64,000 nucleotides of DNA from JAGXQV01 sp964505475 (GCA_964505475.1 CAZDIJ010000007.1:1-64000), one strand, 5' to 3'. Positions 27,852-36,380 are shown, counted from the first letter of the stretch. Notes: generated from the sequence alone by a model not told the origin. Translations and numbers: made by a program.

Positions 27852-28709
27852 ATGAATTTTTTTGATTTGTTGCAACATTCTCCGTTGACCTTCATCGTAT
27901 TCTGCGCCGTGCTGGGACTGGTCGTCGGCAGCTTCCTCAACGTCGTCATCCATCGCCTGCCGAAAATGATGGAGCGCGAGTGGGCCGAACAATGCGCCGC
28001 CCTCAAGGATGAAGAACCCCAGGCGGCGGCGCCCTACAACCTGGTGATCCCGCGCTCCGCCTGCCCCGTCTGCGGGCATCTGATCCGCGCCTGGGAAAAT
28101 ATCCCGTTGCTGAGCTGGCTGGCGCTAGGCGGGCGCTGTTCCAACTGCAAAACCCCGATCAGCAAGCGCTATCCGCTGGTCGAGGCAATCACCGGTCTCC
28201 TCAGCGGCTTCGCCGCCTGGCACTTCGGCTACGGCCTGACCGCATTCGCCGCCCTGCTGCTGGTGTGGGCGCTGGTGGCGTTGACCTTCATCGACTTCGA
28301 TACTCAACTGCTGCCCGACGACATCACCCTGCCGCTGCTGTGGCTGGGACTGCTATTCAACAGCGCCGGCGCCTTCACCGACCTGAAAAGCGCGGTGATC
28401 GGCGCCGTCGCCGGCTACCTCTCGCTGTGGAGCGTGTATTGGCTGTTCAAGCTGATCGTGAAGAAGGAAGGCATGGGCTACGGCGACTTCAAGCTGCTCG
28501 CCGCCATCGGCGCCTGGTTCGGCTGGATCATGCTGCCCCTGGTGATCCTGCTCTCCTCGCTGGTCGGCGCGGTGGTCGGCGTTTTCCTGATGGTGCTGGC
28601 CAAGCGCGGCCGCAACGTCCCCATGCCCTTCGGTCCCTATCTTGCCGGCGGCGCGCTGGTCGCGCTGTTCTGGGGACAACCCCTCGTATCGGCCTACCTA
28701 GGCCTGTAG
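27852..28709 (+). CDS. pilD: Prepilin leader peptidase/N-methyltransferase PilD
   Basis: Aspartic membrane protease that cleaves and methylates prepilins. 285 aa; the cytoplasmic domain carries two CxxC pairs (CPVCGH, CSNCKT). Catalytic aspartates are in FIDFDTQLLPDDITLP and GYGDFKLLAAIG. About eight membrane helices. Separated from pilC by a repeat block. Confidence 0.97.
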   Translation: MNFFDLLQHSPLTFIVFCAVLGLVVGSFLNVVIHRLPKMMEREWAEQCAALKDEEPQAAAPYNLVIPRSACPVCGHLIRAWENIPLLSWLALGGRCSNCKTPISKRYPLVEAITGLLSGFAAWHFGYGLTAFAALLLVWALVALTFIDFDTQLLPDDITLPLLWLGLLFNSAGAFTDLKSAVIGAVAGYLSLWSVYWLFKLIVKKEGMGYGDFKLLAAIGAWFGWIMLPLVILLSSLVGAVVGVFLMVLAKRGRNVPMPFGPYLAGGALVALFWGQPLVSAYLGL

Positions 28710-28725
28710 CATCGCCGTCCCCTCC

Positions 28726-29328
28726 ATGCTGACCATCGGCCTCACCGGCGGCATCGGCAGCGGCAAGAGCGCCGCCGCACGGCTGTTCGCCGAACTCGGC
28801 GCGGCGGTGGTCGATACCGACGTAATCGCCCGCCAGCTCACCGCACCCGGCGCTCCCGCGCTCGACGAAATCGCCAGGCAATTCGGCGCGGAATACCTCC
28901 TGCCGGACGGCGGCCTCGACCGCGCCAAGCTGCGCCGGCGGATATTCGGCGACCCGGAGGCCAAGGCGCGGCTCGAAGCCATCCTCCACCCTCTCATCCG
29001 CCGCGAGGCCGCCACCCAGGCCGCCGCCAGCCGCGCACCCTACACCCTGGTGGTGGTGCCGCTGCTGATCGAAAGCGGCGGCTACCGCGACCTGATCCAG
29101 CGCATTCTGGCGATCGACTGTAGCGAGGCAACCCAGATCGCCCGCGCCATGGCGCGCAGCGGCCTGAGCGAGGCCGAGGCGCGCGCCATCCTCGCCAACC
29201 AGGCCAGCCGCCGGCAACGCCTGGAGCAGGCCGACGACGTGATCGACAACGACGGCGACCTGTCCGCGCTGGAACGGCAGGTGCGGGAATTGCACGAAAA
29301 ATATCTCGATCTGGCAACAAGAGATTGA
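28726..29328 (+). CDS. coaE: Dephospho-CoA kinase
   Basis: Last step of coenzyme A synthesis: ATP-dependent phosphorylation of dephospho-CoA. 200 aa with P-loop GLTGGIGSGKSAAARLF, VVDTDVIARQL and the lid region RQRLEQADDVIDNDGD. Follows pilD by 16 bp. In many betaproteobacteria coaE is followed directly by zapD; here about 4 kb intervene. Confidence 0.97.
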   Translation: MLTIGLTGGIGSGKSAAARLFAELGAAVVDTDVIARQLTAPGAPALDEIARQFGAEYLLPDGGLDRAKLRRRIFGDPEAKARLEAILHPLIRREAATQAAASRAPYTLVVVPLLIESGGYRDLIQRILAIDCSEATQIARAMARSGLSEAEARAILANQASRRQRLEQADDVIDNDGDLSALERQVRELHEKYLDLATRD

Positions 29329-29446
29329 AATACCATGAAAATGCTTGGCAATCCGCCGAACGAAGCAGCCATGAACCTAAAAAACTCAGTTCGACCACGG
29401 GGAACACGGGGGAAATGATGGAATTGCAGCGAGGCATGAAAAGAAT

Positions 29447-29471
29447 GCCGCTCACCCGGCGGGTGAGCGGC
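29447..29471. repeat. 25-bp near-perfect palindrome downstream of coaE
   Basis: GCCGCTCACCCG / CGGGTGAGCGGC around a single G. The core CACCCG-CGGGTG recurs at 35223-35237. No T-run follows, so it is not a convincing terminator. The gap 29329-29548 otherwise holds only a short open frame (29418-29531) with no recognisable homology. Confidence 0.6.
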
Positions 29472-29548
29472 CAATCTCTTTCAAGCGAATGTTTCTCCGA
29501 TTTTTCCCTGTGTTACCAGTTGGTTAAATAAGGAATTCAGGATGAAAC

Positions 29549-29576
29549 TTGACAAGATACGTCACTGACGTATATT
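29549..29576 (+). promoter_or_regulatory. Promoter with embedded operator of the toxin-antitoxin pair
   Basis: TTGACA (29549-29554), 16-bp spacer, TATATT (29571-29576). A perfect 7-bp inverted repeat ATACGTC-ACT-GACGTAT (29557-29573) fills the spacer and overlaps the -10, as expected for an autoregulated TA operon. Transcription would start around 29583, which is the first base of the toxin ATG, so the mRNA is probably leaderless; no Shine-Dalgarno is present. Confidence 0.75.
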
Positions 29577-29582
29577 TACCCC

Positions 29583-29903
29583 ATGTTCACCGTCATTGAA
29601 ACCCCGACGTTTCAACGCCTGTGGCCTCATTATTGGACGGAGGAAGAACGGGGCGAATTCGCCGCTTTCATTTCTCAGACGCCGGAAGCCGGCGACGTGG
29701 TCAAAAATTCCGGCGGTGTGCGCAAGGTGCGCTGGTCGCGTGCCGGCTCGGGAAAATCCGGCGGAATTCGGGTGATCTACTTCAATAAGCTGGCGAATGG
29801 AGAAATCTGGCTGTTGTTCCTGTACGCCAAGAACACCCTGGACTCCATCGCCGGCCATAAACTCAAGGAAATGAAAGATGACATCGAAAAAGCCTCTGCC
29901 TGA
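29583..29903 (+). CDS. RelE/HigB-type toxin of a type II toxin-antitoxin system
   Basis: 106 aa. The RelE/ParE fold is suggested by FAAFISQTPEAGDVV, GGVRKVRWSRAGSGKSGGIRVIYF (strands 2-3 with the basic residues that contact mRNA/ribosome) and the C-terminal strand EIWLLFLYAKN. Proteins of this type usually cleave mRNA on the ribosome. The gene precedes its antitoxin (HigBA order) and overlaps it by 26 nt. The ATG lies at the predicted transcription start. Confidence 0.88.
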   Translation: MFTVIETPTFQRLWPHYWTEEERGEFAAFISQTPEAGDVVKNSGGVRKVRWSRAGSGKSGGIRVIYFNKLANGEIWLLFLYAKNTLDSIAGHKLKEMKDDIEKASA

Positions 29904-30189
29904 CGCGGAGCTGGAAGCATGGGAATCCTCCCGCGACATAGCCGCCGAATTGGAACAATCCGTTCGTGAAATGCTCGACGGCAAGGGGGATATTGCGCCG
30001 GTTTCGCCGGTAGTAGCGGTGCGCGTGAACTCCGGCCTGTCACAATCGCAGTTCGCCGCATTGCTGGGCGTCTCGGTACGCACGCTCCAGGAATGGGAAC
30101 AGGGACGCCGCCAGCCATCCGGCGCGGCGAAAACGCTGATCGCCATCGCCCAGAAACGGCCGGAGGTTCTAGCCGAACTCGCCGCATAA
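29878..30189 (+). CDS. Xre/NadS-like antitoxin with helix-turn-helix
   Basis: 103 aa. Helical N-terminus (LEAWESSRDIAAELEQSVREML), then an HTH_XRE domain (SGLSQSQFAALLGVSVRTLQ, EWEQGRRQPSGAAKTLI). Expected to bind and neutralise the RelE-type toxin and to repress its own promoter through the palindrome at 29557-29573. The start overlaps the toxin 3' end. Confidence 0.88.
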   Translation: MTSKKPLPDAELEAWESSRDIAAELEQSVREMLDGKGDIAPVSPVVAVRVNSGLSQSQFAALLGVSVRTLQEWEQGRRQPSGAAKTLIAIAQKRPEVLAELAA

Positions 30190-30224
30190 TCCGCTTCTGG
30201 CAATTTTTCGACAAGGAAACGACC

Positions 30225-30887
30225 ATGCCGCAACTTCACCTGGTAGGCCATGCCATCTGCCCGTTCGCGCAACGGGTGGCGATCGCCCTGCTGGAAAAGC
30301 AGGCGCCGTTCGAGCGCACCGACATCGACCTCGCCAACCCGCCCGGGTGGTTCCGCGAAATTTCCCCGCTCGGCAAGGTGCCGCTGTTGCAGGTGGACGG
30401 CGAGGTGATTTTCGAATCGGCGGTGATTTGCGAATATCTCGACGAGACCATCGCGCCGCGCCTGCATCCCGCCGATCCTCTGACGCGCGCCCGGCACCGC
30501 GCCTGGGTCGAGTTCGCCTCGGCGCTGCTCGGCACGCTATGGGAATTCAACACCGCCCCGGACGAGCCGGCGCTGGAAGCCAAGCGCAAGGAATTGCAGG
30601 CGAAATTCGCCGTGCTGGAAAAAGCCTTGGAAGAAGGTCCGTATTTCGCCGGGCGCGGCTTCTCGCTGGTCGATGCCGCCTGCGCGCCGGTCTTCCGTTA
30701 TTTCGAGATATACGACCGTTCCGTCGATTTCGGCGTATTCGACGGCCTGCCCAAAATTGCCGCCTGGCGTTCCGCCCTGGCGGTTCGGCCTTCGGTGCAA
30801 CAGGCCGTGGCGTCCGATTACCCGGCCAGGCTGGCGGCTTTCCTCAAGGGGCGGAACTCGGAAGTGGCGCGCCGGCTCTCCCTCTAA
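30225..30887 (+). CDS. Glutathione S-transferase family protein
   Basis: 220 aa. Thioredoxin-like N-terminal domain (LVGHAICPFAQRVAIALLEK, GKVPLLQVDGEVIFESAVIC) and an alpha-helical C-terminal domain (GRGFSLVDAACAPVFRYFE). The CPFAQR motif with a cysteine at the active-site turn suggests an omega/beta-like or thiol-transferase type. The start at 30225 has AAGGAA 6 nt upstream. Substrate unknown. The gap 30888-31159 after it shows no gene I can support. Confidence 0.9.
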   Translation: MPQLHLVGHAICPFAQRVAIALLEKQAPFERTDIDLANPPGWFREISPLGKVPLLQVDGEVIFESAVICEYLDETIAPRLHPADPLTRARHRAWVEFASALLGTLWEFNTAPDEPALEAKRKELQAKFAVLEKALEEGPYFAGRGFSLVDAACAPVFRYFEIYDRSVDFGVFDGLPKIAAWRSALAVRPSVQQAVASDYPARLAAFLKGRNSEVARRLSL

Positions 30888-31159
30888 AACACTCGGGGAG
30901 AGTATCGGGAAGAAATCCATCCTCAAGCGCACTCACGAACTATTTGAAAACAAAATCCAGATGGATTGCAAACTGTCCGGCGCGTTCGGGAGACGATCAA
31001 GGCCAAATCGGGGGTTGTTGTGTCCGCAATATCCGCCGCGCCAGCCTTGACCGCCTGTCCTGTCGCCAGCCCGCAGGTAATCGGCGGGCGCACATATCAA
31101 TTCGTGGCAAGTGCGGATAATATTACCGGCTTCCTCTTACCAAACGCTTACGTGGCAGC

Positions 31160-31837
31160 ATGCGCATACTGATCGCCGAAGACGACGCCGTACTCGCCGA
31201 CGGACTCACCCGGTCACTGCGCCGGGCGGGCTATGCAGCCGATTGCGTCGGCAATGGCGAACAGGCCGACAGGGCGCTTTCCAGCGAGAATTACGACATT
31301 GCGATACTCGACCTGGGATTGCCGAAGCTGGATGGACTCGAAGTATTGCGCCGGCTGCGCGGGCGCAAATCGACCGTACCGGTGTTGATCCTCACCGCGC
31401 GCGACGCGCTCGGCGACCGGGTAAAGGGGTTGGACCTGGGCGCCGACGACTACATGGTCAAACCCTTCGACCCGCCCGAATTGGAAGCCCGCCTCCGCGC
31501 GCTGCTGCGGCGCGGCCAGGGCACCATGGGAAGCAGCAAGCTGCGCATCGGCGAGCTGAGCTTCGATACCGCGCAGCGCTGCGCCATGATAGGCAGGCAA
31601 GTGCTGGAACTTTCCCCGCGCGAGCTGGGACTGCTCGAAGTATTGATGCGGCGCGCCGGCAAGGTGGTCGGCAAGGAACAGTTGCTGGAACATCTCTACA
31701 CCTGGGACGAGGAGGCCAGCAGCAACGCCATCGAAGTCTTGCTGCATCGCCTGCGCAAGAAGCTCGACAGCCACTGCATCGCCATCCGCACCGTGCGCGG
31801 ACTCGGCTATATGCTGGACGCTCCCGAGGATGCATAG
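31160..31837 (+). CDS. OmpR-family response regulator (TctD/QseB-like)
   Basis: 225 aa. REC domain with acidic pocket EDDA, phosphoacceptor Asp in AILDLGLPKLDG and Lys in YMVKPFD. The C-terminal winged helix (LSPRELGLLEVLMRRAGKVV, IEVLLHRLRKKLD, IRTVRGLGYML) binds DNA. Overlaps the kinase gene by 8 nt. Paired with a 2CSK_N-type kinase, as in TctDE tricarboxylate systems, but the target is not visible here. Confidence 0.94.
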   Translation: MRILIAEDDAVLADGLTRSLRRAGYAADCVGNGEQADRALSSENYDIAILDLGLPKLDGLEVLRRLRGRKSTVPVLILTARDALGDRVKGLDLGADDYMVKPFDPPELEARLRALLRRGQGTMGSSKLRIGELSFDTAQRCAMIGRQVLELSPRELGLLEVLMRRAGKVVGKEQLLEHLYTWDEEASSNAIEVLLHRLRKKLDSHCIAIRTVRGLGYMLDAPEDA

Positions 31838-33203
31838 AATTTCCCTGCGCCGCAAGCTGCTGGCATGGCTGCTGGTGCCCTTGCTGCTGCTGTGGTCGCT
31901 CGGCGCCGTAATCGCCTACTTCATGGCGGCCAGCTTCGCCAATCTCGCCTATGACCGCTCGTTGCTCGATTCCACCCGCTCGCTGACGGAGCAGATCAAG
32001 CTGGTAAATGACTACGCGATCGTCAAATTGTCCCCCGATGGCCTGAATATGCTGCCGGTCGGTGAAAACGACGAGGTTTTCTTCAAGGTGCTGGGGCGCA
32101 AAAACAACCTGGTTGCCGGAGAAGCCTCGCTACCCGCCCCTCCCTCACGCGGCACCCCCGGCGTTCCCTTGTTTCACGACGGCCAGGTTCACGGCAAGGC
32201 GGTGCGCATCGCCTCCCTTTACACCCTCCTGCCCGGCGACGCCAGCGGACACCCGGTGCTGGTGCAGGTCGCGGAAACGCTCGGCAAGCGTCATCTCCTG
32301 GCGGGTGAAATCCTGGCCGGCATGGTCATGCCGCAATTGGCGCTGATCCTGCTTGCCGCCTGGATCATCTGGCTCGGCGTCGGCCGCGGGCTGGCGCCGC
32401 TGGAACCGTTGCGCCGGGAAATCGCCAGCCGCTCCCACCGCGACCTGCGTCCGGTGGAGGAAATGGAGGCGCCGCAAGAAGTCGGCCCGCTCATCCACGC
32501 CATCAACGATTTGATGCAGCGCCTCAGCCAAACCCTCGACGCCCAGCAGCGCTTTATCGCCGACGCGGCGCACCAGTTGCGCACGCCGCTGGCTGGACTG
32601 AAAACCCAGATCGGGCTGGCTCTCGACCAGAACGACCCGGAACAGTTGCAGCTCGCCCTGCGCCAACTCAACGCCAGCAGCGAGCGCACCATCCGCCTAG
32701 TCAACCAGATGCTGGCGCTGGCCAGGGTGGAGCCGGGCGCCGATAAGGGCGCCGCGCCGCAAGCGCTCGACCTCAATCCGCTGGTGCGCGATACCGCCCG
32801 GGAATGGGCGCCGCGCGCACTCAAAAAGCACATCGACCTGGGCTTCGAGGCCGGCGCGGAAGCCGTGACCGTCGCGGGCGACGAACTCAGGCTGAAAATG
32901 CTGCTCGACAACCTGATCGACAACGCCATCCGCTATTCTCCCCCTGGCAGCCGGGTAACCTTGCGCATAAACGGCAACGGTGAAAAATCGCTGGAAGTGG
33001 AAGACAATGGCCCCGGCATTCCCGCCGCCGAGCGCCGCCAGGTGTTCGAGCGCTTCTACCGCGGCCAGCACGGCGAGGAGGGCAGCGGACTGGGGCTGGC
33101 GATCGTCAACGAAATCGCACACCTCCACGAGGCGCGCATCGAACTCGGGAGCGCGCCGGACGGCCAAGGCACGCTGGTAAAAATCCTGTTTCCAAACCGA
33201 TAA
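31830..33203 (+). CDS. Sensor histidine kinase (TctE/QseC-like)
   Basis: 457 aa. Membrane helix at about 10-32, a periplasmic sensor of the 2CSK_N type (about 33-160), second helix near 165-190, HAMP-like linker, HisKA with FIADAAHQLRTPLAGLKTQI and HATPase with LLDNLIDNAIRYSPPG (N box), VEDNGPGIP (G1) and GSGLGLAIV (G2). Partner of the preceding response regulator. No tricarboxylate transporter genes lie nearby, so the ligand is open. Confidence 0.94.
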   Translation: MHRISLRRKLLAWLLVPLLLLWSLGAVIAYFMAASFANLAYDRSLLDSTRSLTEQIKLVNDYAIVKLSPDGLNMLPVGENDEVFFKVLGRKNNLVAGEASLPAPPSRGTPGVPLFHDGQVHGKAVRIASLYTLLPGDASGHPVLVQVAETLGKRHLLAGEILAGMVMPQLALILLAAWIIWLGVGRGLAPLEPLRREIASRSHRDLRPVEEMEAPQEVGPLIHAINDLMQRLSQTLDAQQRFIADAAHQLRTPLAGLKTQIGLALDQNDPEQLQLALRQLNASSERTIRLVNQMLALARVEPGADKGAAPQALDLNPLVRDTAREWAPRALKKHIDLGFEAGAEAVTVAGDELRLKMLLDNLIDNAIRYSPPGSRVTLRINGNGEKSLEVEDNGPGIPAAERRQVFERFYRGQHGEEGSGLGLAIVNEIAHLHEARIELGSAPDGQGTLVKILFPNR

Positions 33204-33285
33204 AAATATTTAATTCACCCCACAAATTCTTTCAAATTTCGTATAATCCATAGAATTTAGCAACATTTCCCCATCGAACAACACT

Positions 33286-34041
33286 GTGATCAGCTACGAA
33301 TATCCCCTCAACGAAAGGATACGTACCCTGCTTCGGCTGGAGGACCTGTTCGCCCGCGCCGCCTACTTCATCGGCCAGGATCACGGCCTGGAGCACCACG
33401 CAGCCCTGTTGGTGCTGTTCGAGATCATCGAGGTCGCCTGCCGCGCCGATCTCAAATCCGACCTGCTCCAGGAACTGGAGCGGCAGAAACAGATGCTCGA
33501 ACCCCTGCGCAACAATCCGGCGATTTCCGTGGAAGCGCTCGACGCCATCCTGAAGGAAATCGAGCAGACCGTCGCCAGCATGCATGGCATGATGGGCAAG
33601 GTCGGCCAGCACATGCGCGACAACGAATGGCTGATGAGCATCAAACAGCGCACCAACATCCCCGGCGGCGTATGCGAATTCGACCTTCCCTCCTATTACT
33701 TCTGGCTGAACCAGGATGCCGGAACGCGGCGCGCCGAACTGAATTCCTGGCTGGCGCCGATGCTGCCGATAGAGGACGGCATCCGCATCGTGATGCGCAT
33801 GCTGCGCGACAGCGGCAAGGCGGTGCGCCACGTCGCCGAGAACGGCGCCTTCCAGCAGATGCTGAGCGGGCGGGTGGTGCAGATGCTGCGCGTGCGCCTC
33901 GCCGATGATCTTCCCTGCTTCCCGGAAATCAGCGCCAACAAGTACGCCATCAATATCCGCTACAACGCCCTGGGCGGCCCGCAAAAACCCCGCGCCTGCG
34001 AACAGGATGTCGAATTCGAAATGATGCTGTGCTCGCTGTAA
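33286..34041 (+). CDS. zapD: Cell division protein ZapD (FtsZ-bundling)
   Basis: 251 aa, starting at GTG with the family N-terminus ISYEYPLNERIRTLLRLEDL. Helical domain plus beta-sandwich (IKQRTNIPGGVCEFDLPSYY, KYAINIRYNAL). Cross-links FtsZ filaments. It has its own likely promoter (TATAAT at 33242-33247, no good -35), consistent with separation from coaE by the inserted genes. Confidence 0.96.
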   Translation: MISYEYPLNERIRTLLRLEDLFARAAYFIGQDHGLEHHAALLVLFEIIEVACRADLKSDLLQELERQKQMLEPLRNNPAISVEALDAILKEIEQTVASMHGMMGKVGQHMRDNEWLMSIKQRTNIPGGVCEFDLPSYYFWLNQDAGTRRAELNSWLAPMLPIEDGIRIVMRMLRDSGKAVRHVAENGAFQQMLSGRVVQMLRVRLADDLPCFPEISANKYAINIRYNALGGPQKPRACEQDVEFEMMLCSL

Positions 34042-34223
34042 AACCTGTAAAGACCGCCGCCTGCCCCACCTGCGGCAAACACTCGCCGTTCACCCCGGAA
34101 AACCCTTTCCGCCCTTTCTGCTCGGAGCGCTGTAAACTCATCGACCTCGGCCAGTGGGCTACCGAAAGCTACCGTATCCCGGATACGACGGCACCACTGG
34201 ACGACGAGCAAACCTCCGCGTAG
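34029..34223 (+). CDS. yacG: DNA gyrase inhibitor YacG (zinc finger)
   Basis: 64 aa with the four zinc ligands in CPTCGKHSPF and FCSERCKLIDLG. YacG binds GyrB and blocks DNA binding. Overlaps zapD by 13 nt and ends 6 bp from the convergent Nudix gene. Confidence 0.95.
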   Translation: MLAVKPVKTAACPTCGKHSPFTPENPFRPFCSERCKLIDLGQWATESYRIPDTTAPLDDEQTSA

Positions 34224-34229
34224 GTTTTC

Positions 34230-35156
34230 TCACCACGCCCCGCGCAGCATCGCGATGCCGTGCGCGCCCGCGCGCCGCGCCTGATCCAGATCGTCCGCCC
34301 GCATTCCGCCCAGCGCATAGACCGGCATCGGCATGCCGGCCGCCAATTCGGCGAAGCCGTCCCATCCCAGCACCGCCGCACCGGGGTGGCTCAAAGTCGG
34401 CTTGACCGGCGACAATACGACGAAATCCAGCCCCAATGCGGCGGCCTGCGCCAACTCCTCGGCATTGTGCGCCGAGGCGGCGCACCACTCGATTTCCGGG
34501 CGCTCGCTCAGCGCCATCAATTGCGCCGCCGTCAGGTGCACCCCGTCCGCCTCCGCCGCGCGCGCCAAGCCGAGATCGCCGCTGACCAGCACCCGCGCCC
34601 CGTGCGCGCGGGCAAGCCGCACGACTTGGACGGCAAGGCGTTCGAGGCCATCGGCGGACATTTCCTTCTCGCGCAACTGGATCAGGCGCAAACCGTTTTC
34701 CAACGCCGCCTCCAGCCGCTCCAGGAACAGCGGCGCGCCCAACTCCGCGGCCTGGCTGACGGCATAGACGGCGGGCAGCCCCAAGGCGCGCAGGATCGTG
34801 CCGTTGGCCGGCAGCAGCGGAGCAACCTTCACCGCATCAATCATCTGCCAGGAGAGGCGCTGGTTTTCCTTGCCGTGCGGCTCGCCATGCCAGCGCGTGA
34901 CGCGAAAGAAATTCAGGCGCACGGTGGCGTGAGGGTAAGTGTAAATCCGCGTCAGCCAAGTGCTGGCCTCGTCCACCTCGATCCCCAGTTCCTCGTGCAG
35001 TTCGCGCGCCAGCGCGGCGCGGCGGCTCTCCCCCGGCTCGACCTTGCCGCCGGGGAACTCCCAGTACCCCGCATAGACTTTCCCCGCCGGCCTCTCGGCC
35101 AGCAGGAAGCGGCCATCCGGCTCGACGACAACGGCGGCGACGACATCCACTATCAT
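34230..35156 (-). CDS. Nudix hydrolase (MutT-like) fused to a thiamine-phosphate synthase-like domain
   Basis: 308 aa. The N-terminal half has the Nudix box GGKVEPGESRRAALARELHE followed by ELGI, as in MutT 8-oxo-dGTP pyrophosphatase. The C-terminal half has a TIM-barrel ThiE/TenI-like sequence (LRLIQLREKEMSADGL, VLVSGDLGLARAAEADGVHL, VVLSPVKPTLSHPG, VYALGGMRADDL). This fusion is common in beta- and gammaproteobacteria. The start at 35156 (MIVDVVAAVVV) is the family start; the longer frame runs into a repeat. Confidence 0.93.
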   Translation of the reverse strand: MIVDVVAAVVVEPDGRFLLAERPAGKVYAGYWEFPGGKVEPGESRRAALARELHEELGIEVDEASTWLTRIYTYPHATVRLNFFRVTRWHGEPHGKENQRLSWQMIDAVKVAPLLPANGTILRALGLPAVYAVSQAAELGAPLFLERLEAALENGLRLIQLREKEMSADGLERLAVQVVRLARAHGARVLVSGDLGLARAAEADGVHLTAAQLMALSERPEIEWCAASAHNAEELAQAAALGLDFVVLSPVKPTLSHPGAAVLGWDGFAELAAGMPMPVYALGGMRADDLDQARRAGAHGIAMLRGAW

Positions 35157-35167
35157 CCTACTCCCCC

Positions 35168-35327
35168 ACCACAGAGGCACAGAGAAATTCGACAAATCGA
35201 CGGGTTGGCGTCAAAGCTTCTTTCACCCGCCGGGTGATTCCGCAGTTGTAGCCGCGCGCGTCGAGCGCGGCCAGCCAAGCCGCTGTCAGCGCCAGCGGCT
35301 ACAGAGATTCCTCTGTACCTCTGTGGT
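35168..35327. repeat. Nested inverted repeats between mutT-thiE and the MBL gene
   Basis: Outer arms ACCACAGAGGCACAGAG (35168-35184) and its complement at 35311-35327 (one mismatch). Inner arms TGTAGCCGC (35247-35255) and GCGGCTACA (35295-35303). A small palindrome TCACCCG-C-CGGGTGA lies at 35223-35237. The stretch has no gene; it could fold as a long branched stem. Confidence 0.75.
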
Positions 35328-35346
35328 TCAACTGCGTTTTTCAGGA

Positions 35347-36294
35347 TCACTTATCCAGCCACACTTCCATCCCTTGGGCGTTCAGCTCGAAATCGGCGGC
35401 CAGCAGGGCGACGCTTTCCTCACGGCTCAACCGGCAGCCGTGGGTGGCGAGTTCGGCCATGAAGTAATCTTCCAGCTTCGCCATCAAGCCGCGGTGCCGC
35501 GCTTCCCCCGCGCCGGATACCCCGCGCGCCAGAGCGACGAAATCGTCAAGGCGGCGGTGCAGGTCGGCGGCCAACTTCTCCAGCCCGGTGACCCGGCTGA
35601 AGTGGGTGAGATAGGCGGCTTGCGGCTTGAGCGCCATCAGGCGGTCGATCGAGGCGTGCAGCGCCTCCGGCTCGAACTGCACCGGGGTGGTGGTGGGGAA
35701 GATGAAAGGGCGCCCGTCCACGTCGAATTCGCGGTAGGAAATGCCGAAGGTGTCGCCGGTGAAAATGCTGGCGCTTTGCTCGTCATATATGCAGAAGTGA
35801 TGGCGGGCATGGCCGGGCGTATCGAGAAAGCGCAGCGGCCTGCCGTTGAGATCGAGGATATAGCCCTCGCCGGCCTCGATCACCCGCGCCGCCTCCACCG
35901 GCACGATGTCGCCGTAGATCGCCCTGGTGGCTTCCTCGCCGTAAACCGCCACGGTGCCGGCGACCAGCTTGGAAGGGTCGATCATGTGGCGCGCCCCGCG
36001 CGGGTGCGCCACCAGCTTGGCGTTGGGAAAGCAGCGCATGGCTTCCCCAGCGCCGCCGGCATGGTCGAGATGGACGTGGGTGACGATGACGTAGGCCACC
36101 TGTTCCGGCGCGATGCCCCTTTCCTGGAGTATCCGGCACAAGGAAGGAATCGAGTAGTTGGTGCCGGTGTCGATGATGGCCGCCGCGCCGCCCTCCACCA
36201 TCACGTGGATGGCGCTGTGGCAGTGGCGCCGGTTGTAAATCGCATCCACGGCGCCGATGCCGTGATCGAATTCGAGAAAAGTTTTTTTCGTCAT
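35347..36294 (-). CDS. MBL-fold metallo-hydrolase
   Basis: 315 aa. Metallo-beta-lactamase fold with metal motif THVHLDHAGG, further ligands in DTPGHARHH and FTGDTFG, and a late His in YLTHFSRVTG. Members include thioesterases/glyoxalase II-like enzymes. It is divergent from the citrate-lyase-family gene and shares its 14-bp palindromic operator region, so a role in the same pathway (for instance CoA-thioester hydrolysis) is plausible but inferred. Confidence 0.9.
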   Translation of the reverse strand: MTKKTFLEFDHGIGAVDAIYNRRHCHSAIHVMVEGGAAAIIDTGTNYSIPSLCRILQERGIAPEQVAYVIVTHVHLDHAGGAGEAMRCFPNAKLVAHPRGARHMIDPSKLVAGTVAVYGEEATRAIYGDIVPVEAARVIEAGEGYILDLNGRPLRFLDTPGHARHHFCIYDEQSASIFTGDTFGISYREFDVDGRPFIFPTTTPVQFEPEALHASIDRLMALKPQAAYLTHFSRVTGLEKLAADLHRRLDDFVALARGVSGAGEARHRGLMAKLEDYFMAELATHGCRLSREESVALLAADFELNAQGMEVWLDK

Positions 36295-36327
36295 ATGGTT
36301 CGTCCCGCGATCAATCCAGATAAATTC

Positions 36328-36341
36328 GTCTTATATAAGAC
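36328..36341. promoter_or_regulatory. 14-bp perfect palindrome, putative operator
   Basis: GTCTTATATAAGAC lies in the divergent gap between the MBL and citrate-lyase-family genes. Its form resembles operators of GntR/FCD-type regulators (inference). No regulator gene is adjacent. Confidence 0.6.
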
Positions 36342-36351
36342 ATAAGAATTG

Positions 36352-36380
36352 TTGATTTTACCCTAAAAGCGTGCTACAAA
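36352..36380 (+). promoter_or_regulatory. Possible promoter of the citrate-lyase-family gene
   Basis: TTGATT (36352-36357), 17-bp spacer, TACAAA (36375-36380). Each box matches 4 of 6. If real, transcription starts near 36387, which excludes the GTG at 36371 as translation start. Confidence 0.35.

Noticed and set aside
29418..29531. Small 37-aa gene downstream of coaE
   Set aside because: It has a purine-rich upstream stretch, but the frame runs through a palindrome and shows no recognisable protein character.
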